Made by a program: the position numbers and the translations under genes. A stretch of 64,000 nt of DNA from Ottelia alismoides (lineage: Eukaryota > Streptophyta > Magnoliopsida > Alismatales > Hydrocharitaceae): the NCBI GenBank assembly GCA_037367405.1, contig JAZKJV010011400.1, positions 4,090,501 through 4,154,500 of the forward strand. Reading direction: 5' to 3'. Positions 8,701 to 17,235 of this stretch are shown piece by piece (positions within the stretch are counted from its first letter, which is position 1; the number at the start of each line of letters is the position of its first letter). Below the pieces are notes generated by a model. It saw only the letters and a program-made list of their open reading frames with translations, was not told the DNA's origin and ran no database searches.

Positions 8701-11068
8701 CATCGATCGGCTGATCGATTTGAATCGACCTGATCTTATACGTGCAGAACTGAACCGACGTTACATCGCGGCAAACAAACCAAATGAAAAACGCTCCTTG
8801 GCGTTTGCGTTGGCCAGCTTCGGTCGACCGGAGTCGGCATATCTGATTTCGCAAATCGACTCCATCGACGATGGTGATACCGCCAATTTCATCGAAGCCT
8901 TAGCTAGAGATCGACAGACCGCGGTTGAGCTACTGAAGACTGCGATAGCTGCTTGCGATACCGAAAAGCTTTGGCGAAGGAAGGCCAGATTGTCCTTGGC
9001 TGCGCTGGGGATCGGTGCGTTGGAGCAGGCCGTCGTCGCGTGCGAGTTTGAGGGGCGTCCAGATCAGGCGGCCAGGAGCTGGTTTATCGACGAGTTTGGA
9101 CGCTGGGCTCTCGATCGCACAAAAGTGCTTGCAGATATCGAGAACTCAGACAGTCCGGCACTACGCTCGGCCGCCTGCCTGATGTTGGGTAGAGTCGCTT
9201 CGGAACTTTCCCCTGACGTCAAAGAGCAGCTTGGCCAGCTTGCCAGTCGATGGTTTGCCATGCCCGATAGTTCAACGCACTGTGCGGCGGCCTGGCTACT
9301 GCGGCAATTGGGGCTGCCGTTACCTGAGGTGGCTGAGGCTACGGAGATGGTCGATGCTCGGAACTGGTTTGTGAACTCACAGAACACCACCATGGTGCTG
9401 GTCAAACCAGCAATCCAGCGCGGGAGTATTCCCGATCCCAAGCTGGCGTATATCGAGGAACTTAAGCGGTTGGACGCAGCTACTGATGAAGAGCGTCAAC
9501 AGGGCACTTGGCGTTACGATCGAGCCTTGGCTCGCTACTATTCCGATGATTTTGAAGGCGCCCTCTCGGATTTGAACTTGTTGGAAAGTCCTGGTTCGAG
9601 ATCTATGGGAGTGGTTTCCTACCAGACACTTTGCCTGGCAAGACTGAATCGCAAGCCTGAGGCGCTCAGGGCGCTCGAGTACATGGAGGACATGGCTCGC
9701 AGAGCTACATGGAATGTAAACTTCTACCACTGGGAACCAGCTGGCGACAAAAATCTGCCAGCCGACTGGGAGAGCGTCATTGGTTCGCCGGTGATTGCTC
9801 AGTTATCTACTCAAACTCTGAATCTCAATTCGAGCAGAAGTTGGCCAGTGGAAGCGGTTCGCAGGAGTCACTTCGCCGTCGTGGCGACCAGAAAGCTGAT
9901 TCTGAACGAGAAGCCGATGGTCTTTGAGATTGCGTATGACGATGGCATACGAATCTGGATCGACGAAGAAGTGATTTACGAAGACTGGGAGCTGAATGCC
10001 GAAAAGCCCATGGCCATTACGATTGAGAATCGACCTGGCTCGCACATTTTGAAGATAGAATACTTCCAGATCGATGGTCGGTTTGCTTTGCATTGGAGTC
10101 AGGAGAATGAATCACCTTCGCTGTTACCCTATGTAAGGACCGTGGTGCCACTTCTGCTGGGGGATCGAGCAATAGCCGCTGCAGCTTTTGAAAAAAGCCT
10201 CGCAGCTAGCGACCCTGCAGATTCTTTGACGCTTTATAACCTGGCCTGCGCCTCAGCGCTGATGGCCGAAAGTGAGCCGGTGGGCTCCAGCCAAAGACAA
10301 GTCTGGGTCGAGCAAGCATTAAGTCTACTGGAACGCTGGAGCACAGGTAGTAATCTGGCGAGATCGCAGATGTTAAGTGATCCTGATCTGCGGGCGTTAT
10401 TTGATGAGCAACGTTTTTTCGAACTGACCGACGATTTCACAGTACCCAGTCGCAGCTTCTGGCTTGCCAGCCATGAAGTTACGCGCGGAGAGTTCGAAGC
10501 ATTTGTCGAAGACGAATCTTATCAGGGACCGAAGCCTCGCAATTGGAAGATTGATGCGGAGGCAAGTCCGACCCGCGATCATCCGGCTCAAGGTGTCAGT
10601 TGGTATGACGCACTGGAGTTCTGTAACTGGTTGAGTTTGAAAGAAGGACGCAAACCAGCATACGATTTGTCGGAGGATCCATTGTTTGGATCGGGATACA
10701 ATTTGGTTCCTGGAGCGGACGGCTATCGATTACCACCTACGGCACACTGGCAGTATGCTGCTTTGGCTGGCAGCAGCACGTCTTGGGGTGTGGGTAGCGA
10801 TCCGGTTTTGTTACCAGCGTATTGTCAAATGTCATCGACTCAGGCGGGAGTGTGCGCCAGCAAGTTGCCCAATGCCTGGGGCTTACACGATATGCATGGC
10901 AATGTATGGGAATGGTGCGCGGATATATGGCAAGGCGATAATCGCGAGCGTCATGGCGGCGGATTCGATAACGATGCTCCACGCTGTGCTGCCTCCGCCC
11001 GTTTCTTCAATCCCCCTGCATATCGTTATCGAGATATCGGCTTTCGCATTGCGTTGCCAGCCAGGTAG
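5759..11068 (+). CDS. Ser/Thr kinase - nSTAND ATPase - TM - PA14-like - FGE-sulfatase domain fusion
   Basis: A 1769-residue multidomain protein read from the ATG at 5759 (a GTG at 5687 is also possible). Domains in order: an N-terminal region; a Hanks-type kinase (glycine loop GEGTYGAVY near residue 204, HRDIKPAN near 320, DFG near 341, then GTPAYMSPEQ); an nSTAND P-loop ATPase with Walker A GPSGCGKSS near 530 and Walker B VVLIIDQFEQ near 600; one transmembrane segment (about 935-955); a HEAT/TPR-like helical region; a PA14-like beta module (about 1369-1446); and a C-terminal formylglycine-generating-enzyme-like domain (about 1561-1769; 'ASHEVTRGEFEAFVED', 'GNVWEWCADIW', 'RHGGGFDND'). Topology places the kinase and ATPase in the cytoplasm and the PA14/FGE part outside. 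The FGE fold without known catalytic Cys residues often binds ligands. Likely a transmembrane signalling receptor. Confidence 0.88.
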   Translation: MSALPKIVADLEQGSTDLESCLCSLPELSVEDRLELVLAEQRYRFCQGLPCGADYYAEQFDWVARDSEARQKLLVAEFQLQISRAFEPEFLQHFLAKLDNCDDTLFSQLLHIEVQQRSALGLSVPWEAYLESFPDRRACIDELKVQCTFDRPLSANDSAALAAEHASATMVLSDDAIRTDVTRTFTSDAMVGELRGGRYRLVRRLGEGTYGAVYLAQDTQLKRQVAIKLPRPDTLARLGKIDSYLSEARNVASLDHPNIVAVYDVGRTAEGSLYVVSKFIDGGSLSEWLKTQPYDFRRIVICLERLAEALHHAHHRHLIHRDIKPANILIDAATGTPFVTDFGLAIREEDYLQEGRMAGTPAYMSPEQIRGEGHRLDGRSDLFSLGVVMYQMLTGRLPFPGQTFAEIMHQIIHVEPEPPSSLRKDIPSELDRICLKLLRKRASERYATGHDLATDLRSWLEPSATEARVATDQRITPRGLRSFTADDSAYFLNLLPGPRDRQGLPESISFWKSRIEQRDADKTFTVGLLYGPSGCGKSSLVKAGLIPNLSAEVIPIYIEATPEETESRLLRQLRKAVDDLPAELSLVEAAERIRRTSGPKVVLIIDQFEQWLHGQRVDVEGPLIRTLRQCDGGRLQTLLMIRDDFYLPAARLMYEIDVPIVTEQNFKLVDLFDREHARQVLIRFGQAFHKLPQSQEAMTPDQLEFVRQVIDGLSEDGRVVTVRLALLAEMLKGREWVPAALSTIGGLNGIGVNFLEETFASNRADPRHRQHLEAARGVLRVLLPETGLQIKGAMCSEEALLQASGYKDRPKDFQELMRILDGELRLVTPTNPEGQGSQSASDVFSQRFYQLTHDYLVHSLRQWLTRKQRETRQGRAELKLAERAAVWNNNRENKQLPTLNEWLQIRRWTDRRKWTDLESLLMRTAGRVHLRNWGSGVLALAVISLSIAYVFQQQSLRSRIEKIAVVLDSLQRTPGPSVAVNIDRLIDLNRPDLIRAELNRRYIAANKPNEKRSLAFALASFGRPESAYLISQIDSIDDGDTANFIEALARDRQTAVELLKTAIAACDTEKLWRRKARLSLAALGIGALEQAVVACEFEGRPDQAARSWFIDEFGRWALDRTKVLADIENSDSPALRSAACLMLGRVASELSPDVKEQLGQLASRWFAMPDSSTHCAAAWLLRQLGLPLPEVAEATEMVDARNWFVNSQNTTMVLVKPAIQRGSIPDPKLAYIEELKRLDAATDEERQQGTWRYDRALARYYSDDFEGALSDLNLLESPGSRSMGVVSYQTLCLARLNRKPEALRALEYMEDMARRATWNVNFYHWEPAGDKNLPADWESVIGSPVIAQLSTQTLNLNSSRSWPVEAVRRSHFAVVATRKLILNEKPMVFEIAYDDGIRIWIDEEVIYEDWELNAEKPMAITIENRPGSHILKIEYFQIDGRFALHWSQENESPSLLPYVRTVVPLLLGDRAIAAAAFEKSLAASDPADSLTLYNLACASALMAESEPVGSSQRQVWVEQALSLLERWSTGSNLARSQMLSDPDLRALFDEQRFFELTDDFTVPSRSFWLASHEVTRGEFEAFVEDESYQGPKPRNWKIDAEASPTRDHPAQGVSWYDALEFCNWLSLKEGRKPAYDLSEDPLFGSGYNLVPGADGYRLPPTAHWQYAALAGSSTSWGVGSDPVLLPAYCQMSSTQAGVCASKLPNAWGLHDMHGNVWEWCADIWQGDNRERHGGGFDNDAPRCAASARFFNPPAYRYRDIGFRIALPAR

Positions 11069-11136
11069 TCGTCCGCTTCTGTATGCTAGTTCTCACATGC
11101 CAGGTTCTCACATGCATGGTTCATCGGCTGACGTCG

Positions 11137-13458
11137 TTACGGATTGGATTGGACCGGCGGATGCTCTCGGCGAACCAAGGTGCCGTTGGTTCGTTGCAGT
11201 TGGAAGTAGGAATTAAAGAAGCCAACGGTGCTATCCAAGTATTGCTGGCTGGAGGATGCCACCCGGTTCTGCGTCTGTAAGAGGTTTTCAAGGTAGAGAA
11301 CGCCGACCTGGTCACCATCGAGTAGCAGTTTCAAGCGTTGTTCTTGGGCGACCAGTTCGCGGTAAGTCAACAGCATCGTTTCTTCGGCCAGACGGCGGCG
11401 TTGATCCGAAAGTTCGACCTCGCGAAGCGCGTTGCGCATATCGACTACCACATCGGCAACCGTTTGTTCAAACTGCTTTTGTAATTGAAAGAGTCGCAGT
11501 CGCGTTTGATTCAGTGCGGCTTTCGCGGCCTGATTGCGATAGGGGCGTTCGTAAGCCAATCCAATACCGTACGTTGGATCACCCAACGACCATTGATCTG
11601 AGAAGGCACTACCCAGGAGTCGATTGCCCACCGTACCGCGGTTGGAAAGCGACAGGGTCAATCCCAGCAAAGGCAGGAGTTGATTCTTGGCAATTCCATT
11701 TTGTACCGATGCTCGTCGAATACTTTGAATAGCTTGCAGTACCTCTGGACGATTCTGCAGGGCCAACTGAACTTGGTACTCTTGATCCAAGGGCACGATG
11801 TCACCCAGGTAGTCGCAATCCGGGATGGTCTCGATGTCAGCGCTCTGAATGAAACTGGCGCCGTAGATCAAGCGAAGCAAGCGATCCTGGGCCTGGACCA
11901 CCGCATACTCTGCCTGCAGCGCGTCGGCCTGGCTGGAGGTCACAGCGCTTTCGATACGGGCCAGACGGACCGGTCCGATATCAACGTCCTGTCGATTCTT
12001 CAGGATCTGGGCGATCTGTTGGACGCGTTGATTGTTCTCCAGTTGGATCACATAATTGCCCCGCAAGCGAACCAGGTCCCAATAGGCTTGGGCCACTTCT
12101 CCCAATTGCTGTTGAATGCCGGCCACCATCTGTTCGTAGCTGATGTTGGCATCAGTCGAGGCGATCTGGATCTGCCCCAGATTGAACGTGCGACCTGCTC
12201 CGCGCAAGAGCGGTTGCTGATACTGGAGGGCAATACTGGAGATGGCTTGATTGTTTGGATTGAAGAATGTCGAATTGGAATCTCGAAAGCCAAGGTCTTG
12301 AGCAATCTCGGCTTGACCACCTAGTGCATTCAGTTTGCGCACGCCACCACTGGCATTCAGCGTATGCTGTTCAAGTCGCGAGCTCACGCCGTCCAGGGCG
12401 CTAGCCACAGGTTGATTCTGTTCATCCCAATTGGTTTCGATGAACTGATTCCAATTGAACGCGCCTTTCTGACGCTCAATTTCTTGTTCGCGGATTCCCA
12501 GTTCGGTGCGTACTACTTCGATCTCAGGCGAAAACGAGATAGCCCGCATCAGCGCATCAAACAGACTCAAACGCTGCTGGTTCGAATACTTTAGCAGCGG
12601 ACGATTGATGTGCTGTAACCACTGCGGAGGTTGGTCGGGCGCTACGCCCGTTGTGACCATCGCCTCAGTCGGCAACGGAAGCGCTTCGGTACTGGCCGAT
12701 CCAGTGGGCAAGTTACCATCCGGGGACATTCGGTAAGCGGCTAACCAGGCAGTGTCACTTGAGACCGCCTGCCCAGCTGGCATCGAGCGGTCGGGGACCG
12801 TTGGCATTCCAGGGACAGTTGACAGGTCTGGTATGGTCGCCAGACCAGGTACCGTGGGCAAGTCCGTGATGGCCGAGAGGTCCAACAAGCGGACGTGATC
12901 CATCAAATTTGACTGCGCTGGAACTGTTGGCACGTCAGGCACAGTCGACAAGTCGATTAGTGTGGCCGACTGGATGGATTGATCACTGCCAGTGTCTGGC
13001 TTAGACGAGTCTGGCTTTGATGAGGCAGGTGGGGTAATGGACTTGACTGTTTCAGCTTTAGCTGAGGCATATGGGGCAATCGATTTGACGTTTTCAGGCT
13101 TGGCAGACTCGGGCTTGGCAGACTCGGGCTTGGGGGGGGCGGGTTTGGTGTTCTCTGGCTCGGTGAGCTCAAGCCTGGGACTGTTGAGGTTAGCCGTCTC
13201 AAGCTTGGCTGGTTTGGCTGGCGCGGGTCGGGAACTCTCCGGCTTAACTGCCTGAGACTGGCGTTTTTCTTGGGGTAGTTGTTGCGGCGGCAAGAGCCTG
13301 GCGCTGGCCAATTGAGATGTCTCACCTGCCGTCATACCAGAGGCCAGCAGGCCCAGGACGGCAAGTGTGAACCATAGGACTATCCACCTGTTGTGTCGCA
13401 GGCGGATAATCTTTTGAAGTTGCATGGGAGTCTTGGATGCGGGATCCATTAAGGGCAC
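11137..13458 (-). CDS. TolC-family outer-membrane factor with long Pro-rich N-terminus (module 1)
   Basis: Up to 773 residues from GTG at 13458; ATGs at 13449 and 13425 are alternatives and none has a strong ribosome-binding site. A hydrophobic N-terminal segment (RWIVLWFTLAVLGLLASG) is followed by about 220 residues rich in Pro, Lys, Ser and Val, with KPESAKPES and VPTVPxxxTVP-type runs. The TolC fold follows (about residues 280-770), with repeated long helices and the beta-strand segments expected of a 12-strand trimeric barrel ('QQPLLRGAGRTFNLGQIQIA'). TolC proteins form the outer-membrane exit duct of export and efflux systems. It is the last gene of the PilZ/GAF-HlyD/M50-HlyD/HlyD cluster, after a 460-bp gap holding a family-A repeat. 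Confidence 0.86.
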   Translation of the reverse strand: MPLMDPASKTPMQLQKIIRLRHNRWIVLWFTLAVLGLLASGMTAGETSQLASARLLPPQQLPQEKRQSQAVKPESSRPAPAKPAKLETANLNSPRLELTEPENTKPAPPKPESAKPESAKPENVKSIAPYASAKAETVKSITPPASSKPDSSKPDTGSDQSIQSATLIDLSTVPDVPTVPAQSNLMDHVRLLDLSAITDLPTVPGLATIPDLSTVPGMPTVPDRSMPAGQAVSSDTAWLAAYRMSPDGNLPTGSASTEALPLPTEAMVTTGVAPDQPPQWLQHINRPLLKYSNQQRLSLFDALMRAISFSPEIEVVRTELGIREQEIERQKGAFNWNQFIETNWDEQNQPVASALDGVSSRLEQHTLNASGGVRKLNALGGQAEIAQDLGFRDSNSTFFNPNNQAISSIALQYQQPLLRGAGRTFNLGQIQIASTDANISYEQMVAGIQQQLGEVAQAYWDLVRLRGNYVIQLENNQRVQQIAQILKNRQDVDIGPVRLARIESAVTSSQADALQAEYAVVQAQDRLLRLIYGASFIQSADIETIPDCDYLGDIVPLDQEYQVQLALQNRPEVLQAIQSIRRASVQNGIAKNQLLPLLGLTLSLSNRGTVGNRLLGSAFSDQWSLGDPTYGIGLAYERPYRNQAAKAALNQTRLRLFQLQKQFEQTVADVVVDMRNALREVELSDQRRRLAEETMLLTYRELVAQEQRLKLLLDGDQVGVLYLENLLQTQNRVASSSQQYLDSTVGFFNSYFQLQRTNGTLVRREHPPVQSNP

Positions 13459-13918
13459 CGGCGACTTGGAGTGTGAGGCCTCTGACAGAAAATGGGACTA
13501 CTACCACACGCGGGCTCAGTCAGCCTCATTCGCTAGTGTCGTGATTGCACAAGGTTTTCAGGATGCATCGAACAGGTTGGGCCTAAGACTTGAGGCGCCG
13601 GTAAGCGAAACGCCGAATGTACCGACGGAGGGCCCGGGCGGCGAAAAGACCAAGACTCTCTTGATAAGGCAGGTGCGGCAAAATGGGATAAGCTTGCCGG
13701 TTGTGGGCTTTACGAATTATTCGAGTCGCCCTGCGCTTTTGAATGGCTAGTTGTTTAGATAGCTTCGATGCAGCATCGCCCTAACGCGAATTGATAGTGT
13801 TTGAGGTAGCCACCGTCGCCAGACGGTGGACGCGAATAGTAGTGTGTGTGTTGGGTAGTCTATTGATCTGCAACGTAGCGTTCTCCACCGCTTGGCAGCG
13901 GTGGCTACGGATAATGCC
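13459..13918. other. Gap inside the export cluster, holding a family-A repeat
   Basis: About 460 bp without a supported gene between the HlyD adaptor and TolC genes. The part next to the adaptor stop codon is a family-A double-hairpin element (13806-13908). The remainder shows short open frames only, none with recognisable content. The gap may contain a separate promoter for tolC. Confidence 0.5.
13806..13908 (+). repeat. Family-A double-hairpin repeat, copy A1
   Basis: Begins GTAGCCACCGTC and ends AGCGGTGGCTAC. It has two stem-loops: CCACCGTC/GACGGTGG (loop GCCA) and CCACCGCT/AGCGGTGG (loop TGGC). The spacer between hairpins is about 35 bp longer than in the other copies. It starts 11 bp beyond the stop codon of the HlyD adaptor gene. 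Confidence 0.85.
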
Positions 13919-14965
13919 TTACTGAGGCTGAGGTAACCAGACTTCGAATCCAGCGGGCAATCGACCGTCGGCATTGTCGATTTCGGCACGGACTAAGAAC
14001 GTGCCACCTGTTGGTTCTACGACTGGCGAGACGTACCGAATAGTGGCTTGTATTGATTGGTTAACGGGAACACCAGCGACCAGCGTTCTGGTCTCGCCCA
14101 CGTGCAGTTGGCCATAGAGCGTACTGGGCAAATGAAGTTCAACCTCCAGTAGCGAGAGGTCAGCGATTTGCACTGCGACGGTGCTGTTATCAACTGTGTT
14201 GCCCGCTTTGACGCCGATGAGTACGACCTGGCCATCGAAAGGAGCGGCTAAGGTGAGTTGGGCCTGGTTGGCGATCGCTAACTGTAGCTCAGCTTGATGG
14301 GTGCGTTGTAATTCCTTTTGTTGCTCGAGCATCGCTAGCGCTTGATCGTACTCGCTTTGTCTGGCTTCGACTTCGAAATTGGAAGAGGCTGCCAGAGTTT
14401 GGGCATGCTTGATCCGTTCGAGCGCTCGCGCAGCGCGTTGAGCAGCGATCTCTGCTTGACTGACACCCGCTTTTGACTCGGCAGCAACTCGAGCAGCCGT
14501 TACTTGCGCGGATTGCACGCTATCGTCCAAGGTCAACAGGGGCGTACCTTTGGGCACCACGGCCCCTTCGGCCACGTGAACTCGGCTGACTTGCCCGATG
14601 GTTGGAAATCGCAGTAAGGCTTCACGCTTGGGTCTAGCAATGGCCTGCAACTCCGTGCGGAGAGAAGGCAAAGCCGTAGATTGCATAGCGTGGGTTGGCT
14701 CTGAAGCCGAATCGGAGTTTGGCAAGGTATCGTCAGCACGCACGCTTGCGCCTAAAGATACCAGCCCCAGCGATGCCAGGCCGACAGCCAGGCCGAAGCT
14801 GTAGCGGCCTGCTGTACTGGTTGCCGCTGCTGCCAAGCGGTGGGAAGCATTACCTTCTGCATCCACCGTCTGGCGACGGTGGCTACCAGGCGTGCCATGT
14901 GCCGCTGTCCAATCTAGTGTCTCTGTCCAATTAACCAACAATCGTCGTTTCAGAAATGCGTTCAT
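13919..14965 (-). CDS. HlyD/RND-type periplasmic adaptor, N-terminus built from a family-A repeat (module 1)
   Basis: A 348-residue protein from the ATG at 14965, 40 bp after the M50-HlyD stop codon; a longer reading would overlap that gene. The membrane-fusion adaptor layout is clear: a signal or anchor segment (YSFGLAVGLASLGLVSLGA), a lipoyl-like half motif ('VHVAEGAVVPKGTPLLTLDD'), an alpha-hairpin (about residues 155-225), the second lipoyl half ('LTLAAPFDGQVVLIGVKAGNTV'), then a beta-barrel. Such adaptors bridge inner-membrane transporters to TolC. Oddity: the residues before the hydrophobic segment (about 10-50, including GSHRRQTVDAEGNASHRLAA) are the in-frame translation of a family-A repeat at 14822-14934. 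Confidence 0.85.
   Translation of the reverse strand: MNAFLKRRLLVNWTETLDWTAAHGTPGSHRRQTVDAEGNASHRLAAAATSTAGRYSFGLAVGLASLGLVSLGASVRADDTLPNSDSASEPTHAMQSTALPSLRTELQAIARPKREALLRFPTIGQVSRVHVAEGAVVPKGTPLLTLDDSVQSAQVTAARVAAESKAGVSQAEIAAQRAARALERIKHAQTLAASSNFEVEARQSEYDQALAMLEQQKELQRTHQAELQLAIANQAQLTLAAPFDGQVVLIGVKAGNTVDNSTVAVQIADLSLLEVELHLPSTLYGQLHVGETRTLVAGVPVNQSIQATIRYVSPVVEPTGGTFLVRAEIDNADGRLPAGFEVWLPQPQ
14822..14934 (-). repeat. Family-A double-hairpin repeat, copy A2, inside a coding region
   Basis: A minus-strand copy: it contains CCAAGCGGTGG and CCACCGTCTGGCGACGGTGG and ends in GGCTACC, followed by CTGTCCAATTA, which is the reverse of the AATTGGACAG end seen in other copies. It lies wholly inside the N-terminal coding part of the module-1 HlyD adaptor and keeps the frame open. 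Confidence 0.85.
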
Positions 14966-15005
14966 AGTTGCGTTTGCGATAAGGTTGAGTGAAACCTGGC
15001 TTGGT

Positions 15006-17195
15006 CTAGTTCGTGCCTGCCCAGAAGGAGTTGAGGAACTTGGTGGTTTGGCGAAAAGCCCAATGTCCCAAGGATTCGTATTGGCGGTCCAAGCGTACGA
15101 CAGCTCGGACAGCTTGCGGAGCTGCGTGGCAGGGCAAATCTGGAACATCGATCAACAACTGGAATACCTTCTCACGAGTTTCGCTTGTGGCCGGATCGAT
15201 CGGAATCGTGCCTTCGTTGAGGCTGGTCAGTGAGAGATCTTCGAATTTGACTTTGTTGGCTGGTGCGACCGAGTGAATTGTTCCGCTGTAGGTGTCAGTA
15301 GCATTGTTAGCCAAGCGTACGCTGACGGTTCTACCACGCTCCAGTCGAGCCGTGGCTAGTTGTTCTTCATTGAGCCAAGCCCGGACTTGGGTACAGCCTT
15401 GCACAACCGTGGCGATGACTTCTCCGGTTTGCAAGAGCGTGCCTACGCGTTGGCTGGGCAGGATGCTGGCCAGTCGTCCATCGTGAGGCGCTGTCAGAAT
15501 GAGTTCGTCTTTGTTTTTTTCGGCTACGTCCAGGTTGGCTGCTTCGGTTAAGGCAACCTGCAGTTGAGAGGCCTCGTCCGCGGGGGTCATTTGGTTGGCC
15601 ACGTGCATGGACTGCCGGGCGGCCTGGGCACTGAGGCTGGATGTCAGATAGTTTATCTCCACATCGATATTGCGCAGCCGAACCAATTCCTGGCCAGCCT
15701 TAACGGTTTCGGGAACAGGCAAGAGAATTGCCTCGACGAACCCTGGTGTGCGCACGCGCAACTGAGTGGATCTGGCTGCGGAGACGACGCCCGACACATG
15801 CTGGCTGGTCAGCACAGGGCACAGTGCCAGGAGGCCGAGGCCACCCACTGCCAACGCAGTCCCAAGGAATTTCGCTCGTGTGCGGCAAGACGCCAATTCA
15901 TCGGCATACCAAAGATAGCGATACAGCTTGCTGAGCGGTTGGTAGACTTGCCAGAAGACCTGACAAGCCGCGATTGCCAGACCCACCACTGGTATTCTGG
16001 TGGCTATGACCGCGGCGATCGACAGCACCAAGGACCAACTATAGATGGAGCTGGAAATGCCGTAAGTCAGAAAGATCAGCCGGTCGCGCGCAGCTGCGGC
16101 GACGTTAGTGACTTTCTTGATGCCCAGTAAACGTGCCTTTAGTTGGCTTTTGACTTCGTGAAGCGAACGAGCTTGAAGATTGGGTATTCCCAGGAGGTCA
16201 CTCAAGATGAAGTAGCCGTCGTACTTCATCAGTGGATTAATGTTGAACAGAATTGTTGCCAGGCCAGCCATGAAGACGATCTGGTAAGCAAACGATCCAA
16301 TCACGGTATGGGGCCAGTATGCCCAAATCAAAGCAGCAGGAACGGTCAGGAGAAGCTCGAAGTACATACCGCCAAGCATCACGATGATTCGATCGCGACG
16401 TCTGGGGAAACTCCAGGCAGCCGATGCATCGACATAAGCCAGCGGCATACCCACGATCAATTTACAGCCCATCTCTGGTACGCGACCGCCAAACAGTTTG
16501 CAGGCGTATCCGTGTCCAAGCTCGTGCCATACCTTCAGTGCCAGGAAGGCTAGGGTCATGAAGACCAGATTCTTGAGCGCCAAAATACCATTGAGAGGCT
16601 CCCAAAACAGCGTCCAGCGCGAGGCGATTACGGTTAGGGCAGCCATCAGGCCGATTGCCCAGGCCACGACCACCGGCCAGGTAAACAGGCAGCGCACGCG
16701 CGGTAACGTACGATCGAGAAATTTGTCTGGATTGGCCAGGGGTAATGTCAGAAACAAGAAGCCCAGCCAACTGCTACGTTTGGCGGCTCGCTGGGCCTTG
16801 CTGAATCGTTCGTATAATGCTTTGGGCGCAGCTGATTGACCGTTTAACAAGCCCAGATCGCTCAATTGTTTGGCGAAGCTAAAGAACTGGAGTTCCTCGG
16901 TCTTTTCCAAGATGCCGGCTTGAACACAATCTTCAAAGACTTCTTGGAGTGTGCGGTGCGGTTGAATGCGCGTGGCTACATCGTAATCGTTTAGTGTCAG
17001 CCGATGAGAGCGGAAGGAAACAGGATCAAATACGACGTAGGTTGGCGCGCCTTGGGTGGTGGTGCGGGTGATTTGCAGGTCGGGGCGAAACATAGTTCGT
17101 ATCGACCGCAGTGCGCCGAAGGGATCCATGCCCAACGGGTTGGTGACGGGTGAACCGGCTGGCGCGGGAGCGTTGGTCGACATAGTGCTGGACAT
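15006..17195 (-). CDS. PqqD-like / M50 site-2-protease-like / HlyD fusion membrane protein (module 1)
   Basis: A 729-residue protein. The N-terminal about 130 residues look like a PqqD-type winged-helix module (about residues 50-118, YVVFDPVSFRSHRLTLNDYD ... SDLGLL). A multi-pass membrane domain carries the zinc-protease motif HELGH (His224, Glu225, His228) and the second motif NINPLMKYDGYF, both diagnostic of the M50 site-2 protease fold. The C-terminal about 250 residues form a lipoyl-like/HlyD adaptor ('VSAARSTQLRVRTPGFVEAI', 'LTAPHDGRLASI'). Both metal-ligand regions are intact, so proteolysis is possible. It lies 40 bp after the GAF-HlyD gene and 40 bp before the HlyD gene. The protein plausibly forms the inner-membrane core of an export apparatus (inference). 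Confidence 0.85.
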   Translation of the reverse strand: MSSTMSTNAPAPAGSPVTNPLGMDPFGALRSIRTMFRPDLQITRTTTQGAPTYVVFDPVSFRSHRLTLNDYDVATRIQPHRTLQEVFEDCVQAGILEKTEELQFFSFAKQLSDLGLLNGQSAAPKALYERFSKAQRAAKRSSWLGFLFLTLPLANPDKFLDRTLPRVRCLFTWPVVVAWAIGLMAALTVIASRWTLFWEPLNGILALKNLVFMTLAFLALKVWHELGHGYACKLFGGRVPEMGCKLIVGMPLAYVDASAAWSFPRRRDRIIVMLGGMYFELLLTVPAALIWAYWPHTVIGSFAYQIVFMAGLATILFNINPLMKYDGYFILSDLLGIPNLQARSLHEVKSQLKARLLGIKKVTNVAAAARDRLIFLTYGISSSIYSWSLVLSIAAVIATRIPVVGLAIAACQVFWQVYQPLSKLYRYLWYADELASCRTRAKFLGTALAVGGLGLLALCPVLTSQHVSGVVSAARSTQLRVRTPGFVEAILLPVPETVKAGQELVRLRNIDVEINYLTSSLSAQAARQSMHVANQMTPADEASQLQVALTEAANLDVAEKNKDELILTAPHDGRLASILPSQRVGTLLQTGEVIATVVQGCTQVRAWLNEEQLATARLERGRTVSVRLANNATDTYSGTIHSVAPANKVKFEDLSLTSLNEGTIPIDPATSETREKVFQLLIDVPDLPCHAAPQAVRAVVRLDRQYESLGHWAFRQTTKFLNSFWAGTN

Positions 17196-17235
17196 GGGGA
17201 CTTACCAATTCAGAGTTGATTGTCGACGATCCAAC

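Noticed and set aside
13424..13750. Open frame on the plus strand upstream of tolC
   Set aside because: No protein-like pattern; part lies antisense to the TolC N-terminus.
14966..15148. Longer N-terminus for the module-1 HlyD adaptor
   Set aside because: It would overlap the M50-HlyD gene by over 140 bp in another frame; the ATG at 14965 avoids this.
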